Source: Dama dama (lineage: Eukaryota; Chordata; Mammalia; Artiodactyla; Cervidae). Taken from it: a stretch of 64,000 nucleotides of DNA. The stretch lies in assembly GCF_033118175.1 (NCBI RefSeq), contig NC_083697.1, forward strand, positions 21,178,001-21,242,000, given 5' to 3'. Positions 45,966 to 58,189 of the stretch are shown here, piece after piece; positions within the stretch are counted from its first letter, which is position 1; each line of letters starts with the position of its first letter. The notes under the pieces were generated by a model that saw only the letters and a list, made by a program, of their open reading frames with translations, had not been told where the DNA came from and did not search any database. The position numbers were made by a program, and so were the translations under genes.

Positions 45966-46390
45966 CGTATTAAATAATTCAGCACATGTTAAATAAAAAC
46001 TCATGACTTTGTATCCTACACATAAAAGTCATGCTTAAGGCATATTGGAACTGAAAATTAATTTCTGTAATTATTAGCATTAACCTTTCTGCTTTATTGA
46101 AACTACAATGTTTTCATTACAGTACCTATAACATATTATTTAGCATAATATGTAAATTTTTTTTATGTCTGTCCTCACAACTGGTTTGCAAACTCTTTGA
46201 GTATAGGGACATAATGGCCACTAAAATCTTTTGTGGAATTATTGAATTTTTAAAAGGTATTTTAGAGAAACATATTTAATTAATATTATATGTTTTTTAG
46301 ATAGACACTGTTAAAAATACTTCTTCATAAATTGTAAGGGACACTGACAATGCATTAGCATAATATTTTATTTATATAAAAACATAGAGT
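45966..46390. other. AT-rich DNA, no gene seen
   Basis: 46160-46230 ('gtctgtcctcacaactggtttgcaaactctttgagtatagggac' in pieces) is faintly L2-like. Nothing else. Confidence 0.35.
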
Positions 46391-46401
46391 AATTTAGTCT
46401 A

Positions 46402-47274
46402 CTCTGCATCATGAGAAACGCTGGGCTGGATGAAACAGAAGCTGGAATCAAGATTGCCGGGAGAAATATCAATAACCTCAGATATGCAGATGACACCACC
46501 CTTATGGCAGAAAGTGAAGAGAAACTAAAAAGCCTCTTGATGAAAGTGAAAGAGGAGAGTGAAAAAGTTGGCTTAAACCTCAACATTCGGAAAACTAAGA
46601 TTATGGCATCTGGTCCCATCACTTCATGGGAAATAGATGGGGAGACAGTGGAAACAGTGTCAGACTTTATTTTTGGGGGCTCCAAAATCACTGCAGATAG
46701 TGATTGCAGCCGTGAAATTAAAAGACACTTGCTCCTTGGAAGGAAAGTTATGACCAACCTAGATAGCGTATTAAAAAGCAGAGACATTACTTTGCCAACA
46801 AAGGTCCATCTAGTCAAGGCTATGGTTTTTCCAGTAGTCATGTATGGATGTGAGAGTTGGACTGAAGAAAGCTGAGCACCGAAAAATTGATGCTTTGAAG
46901 TGTGGCGTTGAATAAGACTCTTGAGAGTCCCTTGGACTGCAAGGAGATCCAACCAGTCCATCCTAAAGGAGATCAGTCCTGGGTGTTCATTGGAAGGACT
47001 GATGCTGAAGCTGAAACTCCCATACTTTGGCCACCTCATGTGAAGAGTTGACTCGTTGGAAAAGACCCTGATGCTGGGAGGGACTGGGGGCAGGAGGAGA
47101 AGGGGATGACAGAGGATGAGATGGCTGGATGGCATCACTGACACGATGGACATGAGACTGAGTAAACTCCGGGAACTGGTGATGGACAGGGAGGCCTGGC
47201 GTGCTGCGATTCATGGGGTCGCAAAGAGTCGGACACGACTGATCGACTGAACTGAACTGAACTGAACTGAACTG
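46402..47274 (+). mobile_element. Young BovB LINE, 5'-truncated, with TSD
   Basis: An 873-bp insertion from CTCTGCATCATGAGAAACGC to the 3' end, which closes in about six CTGAA units. A perfect 11-bp TSD, AATTTAGTCTA, lies at 46391-46401 and 47275-47285. Sequence is close to the consensus phrases of the other copies, so it is one of the younger BovB insertions here. Confidence 0.97.
46411..46875 (+). pseudogene. BovB RT fragment
   Basis: A 154-codon open frame starting just before motif C. YADD is at residues 25-28 with the following TTLMAESEEKLKSLLMKV segment, then the thumb-like region to VMYGCESWTEES. A 2-nt loss near 46864 (GACTGAAGAAAGC where related copies have GACTGTGAAGAAAGC) throws the frame to a stop. 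The palm motif A and the endonuclease are absent. Confidence 0.92.
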
Positions 47275-47285
47275 AATTTAGTCTA

Positions 47286-48600
47286 TCAGGTACTAAATGT
47301 TCTATTAAAATGCTAAGTAGAGTATAAAATGGCTTAGTAAATTTTCTAATACAGGGGCAAATATCTCATGGGGAATCTGACTGACAAATGGGATGCTATG
47401 TATAGGTATAGTAATTGATATATTGCAAAATTCTTTGGTTTTTTTTCTCTTTAGGAAGTTTTTGAAAGTATTTCTAGTGTAACTGGAGAGTGGACACATC
47501 AAGAAGGTCCTAAGTTCCTCGGTTTTACTCTAGAATTATTGTCTTTAGTGTAAATCTTTCCCATAAATTTGTACTTGCTTGTTACCATGGACAGAAGTTT
47601 GAGGGTAAAACTTGTCTTCTTCCTCTCTAAGAACAGCTTGATTTCATACTAAGTACATTTTCAGTGGTGTGACATACATATTTAAATTGAAGATATTAAT
47701 ATTAAAACACAAATGGTTAAGATTGATATTAAACATGGTGGCACAAGTTTTAATTTAAAAAGTCTAACTAATTCATATCCCCCCCAAATATTTTTAGCTC
47801 TCATAAGTCAAAGACATTATTGGAAATATGTTGCATTAATATGTGAAAATATTTACACATGCTCAATTTAACATCATATATTTTCTTACCTTTCTCATTT
47901 TGGAGAGAAAAAAATATTCCCCCTTATTTTCTGACTTTTCCATTTTCCTAGCCAACTCTCTTTGTTACATATCTATAATTAAAACTAACCTGATTTTCCC
48001 ATGTGATAAATGTGAGAAACAGATGGCAAAAGTTCATAATCATTGAGATATTAAAACATATGTATGTCCCTTGTTGTTATAATTAGTCCATACCAGTTCT
48101 TCATTACCCACCCTGTATCACCATATGCTCCTCAGAGAACATTGCTAGAATTGGCACAATTTCTTTGACATGATTTCATATTATTCATCAATCCACACTA
48201 CTTTAATATATTAAAGTGGAAACAGGTAGACAGCTAAAGGCAAAAGTAAACATTGTTAGAAGAGCATATTTATTGACTTGATAAACCAGCTCAGTCTTTG
48301 TAGATGCAGATATACCCTATTATGAAATTATTACTAAACGTTTAAAAATAGCATTTATAAGGAAACATAAAATAATCTTTTATTAGTCTTCTTTTCAGAT
48401 CCATGCTCATACTAAATGAAATAATAAATGAAATCAGTGTACTGATGTATTTGAGAAAAAGCCCTAGTCATAGAGAAGTCAGTCCTAGAATAATGGGTGA
48501 ATAGTGTTTCTGAGGGTGATGTGTAGAGTGTCTTGGTCTGCCATTAAAAACAGTAGAGGCAAGAGGGTGAAATGCCTGTCAGAATTTGTCTTTGAGTTTT
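47286..48600. other. AT-rich single-copy DNA, no gene seen
   Basis: No named repeat and no credible coding frame. It separates two BovB copies lying in opposite orientation. Confidence 0.4.
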
Positions 48601-48612
48601 CTTCAGTTCAGT

Positions 48613-51600
48613 TCAGTCGCTCAGTTGTGTCTGACTCTTTGTGACCCCATGAATCGCAGCACGCCAGGCCTCCCTGTCCATCACCAACTCCCGGAGCTTA
48701 CTCAAACTCATGCCCATCGAGTCAGTGATGCCATCCAGCCATCTCATCCTCTGTCGTCCCCTTCTCCTCCTGCCCCCAGTCCCTCCCAGCATCAGGGTCT
48801 TTTCCAAATGAGTCAGCTCTTCTCATGAGGTAGCCAAAGTATGGGAGTTTCAGCTTCAGCATCAGTCCTTCCAATGAACACCCAGGACTGATCTCCTTTA
48901 GGATGGACTGGTTGGATCCCCTTGCAGTCCAAGGGACTCTCAAGAGTCTTCTCCGACACCACAGTTCACGAGCACCAATTCTTTGGCGCTCAGCTTTCTT
49001 CACAGTCTAACTTTCACATCCATACATGACTACTGGAAAAACCATAGCCTTGACTAGACGGACCTTTGTTAGCAAAGTAATGTCTCTGCTTTTTAATATG
49101 CTATCTAGGTTGGTCATAACTTTCCTTCCAAGGAGCAAGTGTCTTTTAATTTCATGGCTGCAGTCACCATCTGCAGTGATTTTGGAGCCCAAAAAAATAA
49201 AGTCTGACACTGTTTCCACTGTTTCCCCATCTATTTCCCATGAAGTGATGGGACCAGATGCCATGATCTTAGTTTTCTGAATGTTAAGCTTTAAGCCAAC
49301 TTTTTCACTCTCCTCTTTCACTTTCATCAAGAGGCTTTTTAGTTCCTCTTCACTTTCTGCCATAAGGGTGGTGTCATCTGCATATCTGAGGTTATTGATA
49401 TTTCTCCCAGCAATCTTGATTTCAGCTTGTACTCCAAACATCCCAGCATTTCTCATGATATACTCTGCATATAAGTTAAATAAGCAGGGTGACAATATAC
49501 AGCCTTGACATACTCCTTTTCCTATTTGGAACCAGTCTGTTCCACGTCCAGTTCAAACCGTTGCTTCCTGACCTGTATAGGTTTCTCAAGAGGCAGGTCA
49601 GGTGGTCTGGTATTCCCATCTCTTTCAGAATTTTCAACAGTTTGTTGTGATCCACACAGTCAAAGGCTTTGGCATAGTCAATAAAGCAGACATATATGTT
49701 TTTCTGGAGCTCTCTTGCTTTTTTGATGATCCAGAGGATGTTTGCAACTTTTTTCCCTTTACTTTTATTAATTGGAGGCTAATTACTTTACAATATTGTA
49801 GTGGTTTTTGCCATACATTGACATGAATCAACCATGGATTTATATGTGTTCCCCATCCCGATCCCCCCTCCCGCCTCCCTCTCCATCCCATCCCTCTGGG
49901 TCTTCCCAGTGCACCAGCCCCGAGCACTTGTCTCATGCATCCAACCTGGGCTGGTGATCTGTTTCACCCTAGATAGTATACTTGTTTCAATGCTATTCTC
50001 TCAGAACATCCCACCCTCGCCTTCTCCCACGAGTCCCAAAGTCTGTTCTATACATCTGTGTCTCTTTTTCTGTTTTGCATATTGGGTTATCGTTACCATC
50101 TTTCTAAATTTCATTTGTATGCGTTAGTATACTGTATTGATCATTATCTTTCTGGCCTACTTCACTCTGTATAATGGGCTCCAGTTTCAACCATCTCATT
50201 AGAACTGATTCAAATGTATTCTTTTTAATGGCTGAGTAATATTCCGTGGTGTATATGTACCACAGCTTCCTTATCCATTAGTCTGTTGATGGACATCTAG
50301 GTTGCTTCCATGTCCTGGCTATTATAAACAGTGCTCTGATGAACATTGGGGTGCACATGTCTCTTTCAGATCTGGTTTCCTCGGTGTGTATGCCCAGCAA
50401 TGGGATTTCTGGGTCATATGGCAGTTCTATTTCCAGTTTTTTAAGGAATCTCCACACTGTTCTCCATAGTGGCTGCACTAGTTTACATTCCCACCAACAG
50501 TGTAAGAAGGTTCCCTTTTCTCCACACCCTCTCCAGCATTTATTGTTTGTAGACTTTTGGATAGCAGCCATAGATACCATAGATACTATAGCTTCCTTAT
50601 CCATTCGTGGATATTGGCAATTTGATCTCTGGTTCTTCTGCCTTTTCTAAAACCAGCTTGAACATCTGGAAGTTAACGGTTCACGTATTGCTGAAGCCTG
50701 ACTTGGAGAATTTTGAGCATTACTTTGCTAGCATGTGTGATGAGTGCAGTTGTGTGGTATTTTGAGCATTCTTTGGCATTGCCTTCCTTTGGGATTGGAA
50801 TGAAAACTGACCTTTTCCAAACCTGTGGCCACTGCTGAGTTTTCCAAATTTGCTGGCATATTGAGTGCAGCACTTTCACAGCATCATCTTTCAGGATTTG
50901 AAATAGCTCAACTGGAATTCCATCACCTCCACTAGCTTTCGTCGTAGTGATGCTTTCTAAGGCCCACTTGACTTCACATTCCAGGATGTCTGGCTCTAGG
51001 TGAGTGATCACACCATTGTGATTATCTGGGTCATGAAGATCTTTTTTGTACAGTTCTTCTGTGTATTCTTGCCACCTCTTCTTAATATCTTCTGTTTCTG
51101 TTAGGTCCATACCATTTCTGTCCTTTATTGAACCCATTTTTGCCTGAAATGTTCCCTTGATATCTCTAATTTTCTTGAAGAGATCTCTAGTCTTTCCCAT
51201 TCTGTTGTCTTCCTCTATTTCTTTGCATTGATCGCTGAGGAAGGCTTTCTTATCTCTCCTTATTATTCTTTGGAACTCTGCATTCAAATGGGAATATCTT
51301 TTCTTTTTTCCTTTGCTTTTCACTTCTCTTCTTTTCCCAGCTATTTGTAAGGGCTCCTCAGACAGTCATTTTGCTTTTTTGTATTTCTTTTCCATGGGGA
51401 TGTTCTTGATCCCTGTCTCCTGTACAAGGTTTGTACAATGCACGAACCTCCATCCATAGTTCATCGGGCACTCTGTCTATTAGATCTAGTCCCTTAAATC
51501 TATTTCTCACTTGCACTGTATAATCATAAGGGATTTGATTTAGGTCATACCTGAATGGTCTAGTGGTTTTCCCCACTTTCTTAAATTTAAGTCTGAATTT
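48613..51600 (-). pseudogene. BovB APE/RT pseudogene interrupted by L1
   Basis: On the minus strand: a 72-codon frame (51358-51576; GKTTRPFRYDLNQ region after the endonuclease), a 216-codon frame (50673-51323; linker and RT fingers, ending in LQQYVNR), then the L1 insertion, a 100-codon frame partly crossing it, a 162-codon frame (49007-49495) with YADD at residues 38-41, and the C-terminal Arg-rich GGRRRRGRQR frame (48613-48807). Motif B reads VCQGC, one change from the family RQG form. It is dead because of the insertion and frameshifts. Confidence 0.93.
49749..50613 (-). mobile_element. 5'-truncated ruminant L1 inserted in BovB
   Basis: The 3' end is at the left (TTTTATTAATTGGAGGCTAA, CTTTACAATATTGTAGTGG), then the 3' UTR, then ORF2 C-terminus ending near GGATAGCAGCC (about 50570). 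A 108-codon minus-strand frame (50278-50604) carries the CWRGCGEKGTFLHCWWEC motif. Between 50571 and 50613 lies extra sequence, including AGCTTCCTTATCCATT (50590-50605), identical to 50264-50279 inside the L1. The TSD is roughly TTTGCAACT / TTGGCAATT and imperfect. Confidence 0.93.
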
Positions 51601-51648
51601 GGCAATAAGGAGTTCATGGTCTGAGCACAGTCAGCTCCCAGTCTCGTG

Positions 51649-53340
51649 TACAGTAGCAGTTCAATAATTTAATTCTTTATTTTTTCTAACGATTTGGAAA
51701 TCAGGCCCATTATGCTATGTCCAGTATGTGCACGGTAGATATTTATGATTATAAAGAAGTTATAAAGACGCAGTGTGTATGTTTCCTAAGATCTATTACC
51801 AGGAAGGAGGGAGGGGTTGCAGAAAGCTGGCAAATGAGAGTGGGCTCAGAAATCTACACTCTGGCGTGACTCATTTGCCTGTGAGAGTCTGCAGGCTGTG
51901 AAGAGCTGGGAGAAAGTCACTTCTCATGACTTCATTTCTTACTTTTCAGGAGAACTTCATTTATTATCAACTTAACTTTAAAAAGCACAATTTACATCAT
52001 TTAAAAAAGTAAAAGTCAACCAGAACCCAAGAATTCTTTTGACCCAAAGGCAATGGCATTAATACACAGAACTGAGAGACTTGAGGGACATTCTGGTGTA
52101 TTTGAGATTTACACTAGATCTGCCAGTAATTAACTGTGTGATACTCAACAGATCACGTGTCCCCTCTAGCATTCATTCATGTTCATCGTTTGGAAGTGAG
52201 AGGTCAGAATTGTCCATCAGTTCCCTCATATGGGCTTGCGAGATTCTGGGTGATGAGGGCTCCGTCTATCCACCCCGAAAAGTTGAAATAGGTTGTTGAT
52301 TTTAAAGAATTTGCCATGTCCTTTTGCTGTAAATAATTACATGGAACCTTTGAGAGAGTTCAGTGTTCTTTGTAATATGTCCATTTTGAAGTTATTTAAT
52401 CTCAGTATTGTTTTATATGCTATCAATCTCCTAGGTAGGTCAGCGATCTGTTTACACTTAAGATCTCTCTGATTTCAAGATTCTATAATGTTTTGCTTAT
52501 AAGGACCAGGTCCACCTGGCCTGTAATAAAGTCTTGGTTTCCTGACAGAGAACTTTTCTTGCTTTGAGAGCAAGGGAAAAGGAATATTTGCTCAGTTCCA
52601 GCAGACCTAACACACAGTCTATTTCTGGTTTTGTGGCCAGGGGCCTATGCCCTCTTCTTCTGCAAATGTCACAAGAATTTGTGTATATAAAGTTTTGTTT
52701 TTGTTTTCCCTTCATAATAGACTAAAGTAAGAAATTTCCTTATGATTAAAATTTTCACATTGATTTTATTAATCTTCATTTCTGATCCAAGTATGATAGA
52801 ATCCCTTCCAGCACCACAGCCTCTTGTTGTTACAGTTCTTGCCTCCTCCTGTAAGAGTGTACAATTACACAACTGCTACAAGAGGAGATACTTTCTACTC
52901 TAATATCCATTCACGTCTTTAAAGACGCAGTAAAATATAGCTTCTCATGAAGCTAGAATATAATGCATTCTTATTGAATGTAATTGTTTTTATCATCATC
53001 ATAAGAGATATCATTTTTAGCACATTATATCTGAGACTCTCTGCTGGGTGTTTTATATACTTTAAAGAGATAGATCAACATGTTCTCATATATAGTTTAC
53101 ATGTGGCAAATCTACTGTCTCAACTTATTTCTAGAATGAAAGAGCCATAGACAAATAAAACATTTAAAATGTGCTTAATCATTAAGTGATCAGTTTACAC
53201 TGTGACTTGTGTTTAAAGCAATTTAAATAACTTAATAAATGAGTCATTATGTACTTCAGAGAGGGCCCTTATCATAATTCCATTTCTTTTGCTCAGGATG
53301 AGCCCCAATGTCTATAATAAAGGTAATGAGTTTTCCCATC
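51649..53340. other. Mostly single-copy DNA, no gene seen
   Basis: Contains a MIR-like patch at 52095-52200. Short frames on the minus strand at 52497-52872 match nothing I know. Confidence 0.4.
52095..52200 (+). mobile_element. Possible MIR fragment
   Basis: 'gatctgccagtaattaactgtgtgatactcaac' in pieces follows the MIR phrase 'tctgccactaactagctgtgtgaccttgggcaa'. It is diverged. Confidence 0.5.
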
Positions 53341-53646
53341 TTCAGTTCAGTTCAGTTCAGTTCAGTTCAGTCGCTCAGTCGTGTCCGACTCTTTGCGACC
53401 CCATGAATCGCAGCACGCCAGGCCTCCCTGTCCATCACCAACTCCCAGAGCTTACTCAAACTCATGTCCATTGAGTCAATGATGCCATCCAGCCATCTCA
53501 TCCTCTGTCATCCCCTTCTCCTCCTGCCCCCAATCCCTCCCAGCATCAGGGACTTTTCCAATGAGTCAACTCTTCTCATGAGGTGGCCAATGTATTGGAT
53601 TTTCAGCTTCAGCATCAGTCCTTCCAATGAACACCCAGGACTGATC
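53341..53646 (-). mobile_element. BovB 3' end, antisense
   Basis: Six TTCAG units (53341-53370) lead into TCGCTCAGTCGTGTCCGACT and on to CAATGAACACCCAGGACTGA, where it is truncated. It matches the copy at 48601 closely, so it is relatively young. No secure TSD. Confidence 0.95.
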
Positions 53647-55586
53647 AAAAGAGTTATCATTTCCCCCAAGGAAAACTTGGAGACAGGTGACATTTTGTAT
53701 TTTAAACCCTTGAAATAAATACAAAGAATCTGATAGTACCCATTTTACTGAGTTACTGAACTACTAACCCAGTTACAGAAAACAATTTTCTGAATAAATG
53801 TGTATTGTGTATATTTGCACATAAATTGTCTACTGCATCAGCGTATTTTAAAGTACTAACTGTACCACTCTGACTATTGAAAGGAAGAGCTTCCACATTT
53901 TGACCTCACTCCCATACATTTGGATGTGAAGGTGCCTGAAATGATACCTCCAGGACTTAAGAGGACGGTACAGGTGACAGGCCTTTAAATTCAAGTACTA
54001 GGAAAACCAAGGCCTGGGAAAAGATCTACTGCTTTTTTGACCATATTGGCCATGATTCTGTTGGTCGTTGCAGGAGGTGTCTTTCCTACCTCCTTTGTGT
54101 TCTACACATAGGTGATAACTTCTGCCTCTCTAAAACTAAAGGACAGACGGATCTGGTCTAACACTGTTTTCTGTCTCTGGTGGAGAATTATATACTTGTA
54201 TTTTGTGGTATTTAACCTTTGTATGAGGTTTCATCTAGGTAACACCTTATATTTAGCATAACAAGTAACAAGGATTTATGAGAAATGACTAGATTAACTC
54301 AAAAGACTAGATTAAGGTATTTGTTTCTTAAATAAAAAGTTTATTCCTCAGGAAATTATTTGTATTATCACCATTTCTATCCTGAAAGGAAGCAGATAAA
54401 TATAGCAATTTAATTATATATTTTAGACAAGTTCCATCTATCAAAACACATACATATTTTTAAGAGTACAAATTAAGCATGTTTAAGGTTCATATAGTGA
54501 CTAGATCTGAATGTCCAGTCCTGTCCTCTCTCCTGTGCCCCAAACTTGTAGTTGAACTTGCCACTTCTTCCTGAGTATCTCTATGTTCCCTTAAACTTAA
54601 TATGACGTAAAAAATTCAACTGCTCTCTCTACCAACATTGCCTTCAGGTTATCTGGAAGTAGAGTTATAATTCTCTAAAGACCCAACCAAGATCCTCCTT
54701 TTTATCCTGGACATATAAGGCAGCCACTTTTCTGAGGATGGAGGGTAATAGAATACAGATGGTATAGTTTCACTTGGTTTGGTTGTTATTGCTCCTGTGG
54801 TTGTTTCTTGGAAAGTTCCTGAAGCTCCAAAGGATCTTTAAAACTTCCTGTGCCTAGGAGCTTAAAGTCACTAAAGAGTGGTCAAGCAATTTTGAGTTAA
54901 AGCCAAGGAGTAGTAATTGAACGCTTATTATCATAAAGTACTATAAAATAAGTGCTTACAGTACAAATATGATTGAGAAAGTTACTGCTTATAAAAATCC
55001 CTCAGTCTAGCAGAAAAGGCAAATCTGTAAGATAGAAATTAACATAGCTCAAAAGTGCCCTGGATGAGGATGGCTTTTGAATCTGAAACCTTGGATAATA
55101 CATGGATTCACCCAAATGAATATATTAAAAGAAGTAGGGCCTAAATTGGTTCTGATTTCTTTAGACACCTATCAAATAGATTTATCTAAAAATGGGTTTG
55201 ATGTTATCCATTTAATTCTATTCTTAGTATTTTTCAGATTTCACATTTGCACTGAGAATAAGTAATGTTTATCTAATAACTGCATGGTCAGTTAAAAGAT
55301 TTGGAAATTGAATTCAGAAATCCCTCAAAATCCTAGTCTCTTGTAAAATATTCAGCCTGTAATATATTCTGCAGCATCTTTGGTGTAAGATAATAAAAGA
55401 ATTATCTTTTTGTTTTTATCTGTTTGTTTTTATCTTGTTTTCTAAAAGAATTTCAGAAGTCCAATTGATCAAGTCTTCACAATTCACTGATGTGAATGAT
55501 CAAGAAGCAAAATAAGTTCAGGAACAGAAAGATTTTCATCACTTGCATTAAAGTAACTTCTATAGGAGATAATTTTAGTAAATTCT
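53647..55586. other. Single-copy DNA, no gene seen
   Basis: No named repeat and no credible coding frame recognised. Confidence 0.4.
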
Positions 55587-55600
55587 CAGAAATGTCTTTT

Positions 55601-55766
55601 TTTAATTTATTTTTATTAGTTGGAGGCTAATTACTTTACAATATTGTAGTGGGTTTTGTCATACATTGACATGAATCAGCCATGGAGTTACATGTATTCC
55701 CCATCCCGATCCCCTCTCCCACCTCCCTCTCCACCCGATTCCTCTGGGTCTTCCCAGTGCACCAAA
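55601..55766 (-). mobile_element. Short ruminant L1 3' end with TSD
   Basis: T-run, then TTGGAGGCTAATTACTTTAC, CATTGACATGAATCAGCCAT and CCTCTGGGTCTTCCCAGTGC. A perfect 14-bp TSD, CAGAAATGTCTTTT, lies at 55587-55600 and 55767-55780. Only 166 bp of L1 was copied. Confidence 0.97.
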
Positions 55767-55780
55767 CAGAAATGTCTTTT

Positions 55781-56039
55781 AGATGCAACTGAACTAAAAA
55801 CCTTGCCACCTAAAAGACCCAAGCATTTCAGTGTTTTCTATTACTAAGTCATAGGAGATACATTTGGAGTTAATGACTGAGAAATGATACAGTAATGATT
55901 AGCCTGGCTACAAAAGAATTTTAAATGTCCACCTTGCATTAATTTGGGTGTTTATAAACCATTTTTAATAAGTTCTTTTTTAAAAATAAAATCTCATTGC
56001 TTTCTTTTAAAGTTGTCTTTTATTTGCCTCGCAACTTAC
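55781..56039. other. Single-copy DNA, no gene seen
   Basis: No gene or repeat recognised. Confidence 0.4.
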
Positions 56040-56151
56040 TTTTTTTTCTTTTGACCACACCATGTTGGCATGTGTGATCTTCAGGGATCGAACCTGTACC
56101 CCTTGCATTGGAAGTGCAGAGTCTTAACCACTAGACTGTGAGGGAAATTCT
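56040..56151 (-). mobile_element. CHR-type tRNA-derived SINE, antisense
   Basis: 'gaccacaccatgttggcatgtg', 'gggatcgaacctgtacccc', 'attggaagtgcagagtctta' and 'accactagactgtgagggaa' are a diverged CHR SINE read backwards. Confidence 0.8.
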
Positions 56152-56439
56152 ATAAACCATTTTAGGACAACAAAATCAAAATGAATGTATAGTACTGCCA
56201 TAGGAATTTCCATGAGTATTTTTCCAGCATCAGCTTTGCTCATCAGCTTTATACTATACCTCCCGAATAAAGATAAAATATGCAGCCTTGTCACACCACA
56301 CACCGTGACATTCACTTACAACTGAGTACCAGTAAGAATATATGAAAATTAATTTCTTAAGAATATGCTTCTGCTTAAAACCATTTAAACTTATCAAGAA
56401 ATCTTTGTTTCTAAATAAAGAAGCAAAAATTCAATTAAG

Positions 56440-56800
56440 AACAGAGGCCTAACATGTGAATACGATTTACATGATTAAGCGGTGATAACACCCTGTTCTG
56501 CATTTAATTCCCACACACAGTCTTGAACCAAATGTGAAACTGATACTTTGGTGACATTAAATATCCATAGCTTTGAAATGTGCTGCCATTTAATTACTAC
56601 CAAAGCCATGTGCCTGAGAGTTTTTATTCCTCTCTATTATGAAGCTCTCAATACGGTGCTAAGACAAAGACACTGCAGTGCTATAAAACTATGAAAAAGA
56701 GTGTGATAATTAAAAATCTCATGCATACTATCACAAAGTTGGCCACACTAACAGAAATGAAAATGATCTCTGTACTCTGACTCAAAACTGAGACTCAGAA
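56440..56800. promoter_or_regulatory. Weak candidate conserved noncoding block
   Basis: Repeat-free; TTTAATTACTACC (about 56590-56602) is a homeodomain-type site and TGATAATTAAAAATC (about 56703-56717) another. There are a few retained CpGs (56478, 56653). Inference from motif density only. Confidence 0.2.
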
Positions 56801-57741
56801 TTCACGTCCAAATTTGTGTTGTTAGCAATATGACAGGTTCCAAACCATGAGCTTAACCAAACACACATTTAAATCATTAACATCACTCTTCTACTCAAAG
56901 CAAAAAAAGGAATGTATGATTAAACCGATAACTATGTTAGGAATTAACCAACTCCAAGAATAATGTTCATTTGGGATCCCTCATGCTTTATTAAACTTAA
57001 AATCGAACGTTACTAAAATGCTCTTTTCTATCCAAGGCACCAAAGAGCAAATGTACGTAAGCAAAAACGAAGTGGATATATGATTCCTCTTGTCAGCATG
57101 TCACAGAAATGAAAGAGAAGGAAGAATAGTGCTAGGCATGTTGACCAGATTGTTTTTCCATATTAACAGACCACTTAGAGTCAACTTCTTTAACCAGCTC
57201 CTCACCCTAAAATGCTTAGGTCTTTGGGACACATCTCTCTGTTGCTGCTGTTAGTATTGAAAATATCACTTCTTTTTGTTATATCATAATAGCAATCACG
57301 AATACAGACAATTATAAAGAAAAGGTTAAAATCAATCTGTGAGGTCACCATTCAAAGAAAACTACTAATAAACTATAGAGTGAATCTTTCTAGACTCATC
57401 TCTCCCCACCCCTACCCAGCCCTCATATCCCACATACCCTAGTCTCCAAGCCTTCACTCTGCCAAGTTGAGGCTTTTGCTAAAAGTTGCATGAGCAGCAA
57501 AGAGTGAAGCAAGAGTAAGAAATCTTTGCCCAGAATTTTGAAGGATTTTTGAATTTAAATCTCAAATCTTATAATTGAACTTGCAGTGATTAGCTAAACA
57601 TTACTCTCAGTACAAATGTGAAAACTGAAAAATACTAAGTGTATAATTATATGGATAATGTCAAACCGTTATCAGGGAACCTACTTGATACACATCTGAA
57701 GAAGAGTTACTCACTTTGTGACATAGAAGCTAAAGATATTT

Positions 57742-57776
<35 letters not shown>

Positions 57777-58189
57777 CAGAAAAGATATAGCAAGAAGTTA
57801 AGTCTATTGACTCCATAAAAACCATAAACACAATTCGGATTTTTGTTGGAAATCTTTAAGGACATGTGTCCCATTGTCTGTTGGCACCTTCATTGTATGT
57901 AGGTGAGAAGAAAATTCCTACATACAGCAAGGAAGTTAAGAAATCACCAAAGGCTTAGAACACTTGGGAAAATTTATATGTTTACAATTTCAAGCCAGGA
58001 CAACTAGGCAACATAGTTGTCATTTTTACATTTTTTAAAATAATTGAATGAATATTTTTGTAGTTGCTCTGTACCCATTTGTTTAGGTGAACTGGTATAG
58101 ATCTTAAAGATCCCTGAATGTTTATGTAGTATTATACAGCATGAGTGCACAATGGTTTATTCTACTGCTTTATCCAGATTATTCACTCT
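56801..58189. other. Single-copy DNA, no gene seen
   Basis: No gene or named repeat apart from a GT microsatellite at 57744-57774. Confidence 0.4.
57744..57774. repeat. (TG)n microsatellite
   Basis: About 15 uninterrupted TG units between TTTCA and ATCAGA. Confidence 0.97.

Larger units (their letters stand above)
48601..51648 (-). mobile_element. BovB LINE, antisense, split by L1
   Basis: The 3' end is at the left (TTCAGTTCAGTTCAGTCGCT) and similarity runs to about 51648 in the end of the APE domain. An L1 at 49749-50613 divides it; BovB resumes at about 50614 with TTGGCAATTTGATC. About 2.18 kb of BovB remain. It is 5'-truncated and relatively little diverged. Confidence 0.95.

Noticed and set aside
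46368..47153. A 261-codon open frame on the minus strand
   Set aside because: It is the antisense shadow of a BovB copy. Antisense BovB stays open by codon bias; there is no independent family resemblance.
53341..53370. Direct TTCAG repeats as a possible CRISPR or satellite array
   Set aside because: The pentamer is the normal BovB 3' tail, with no spacers.
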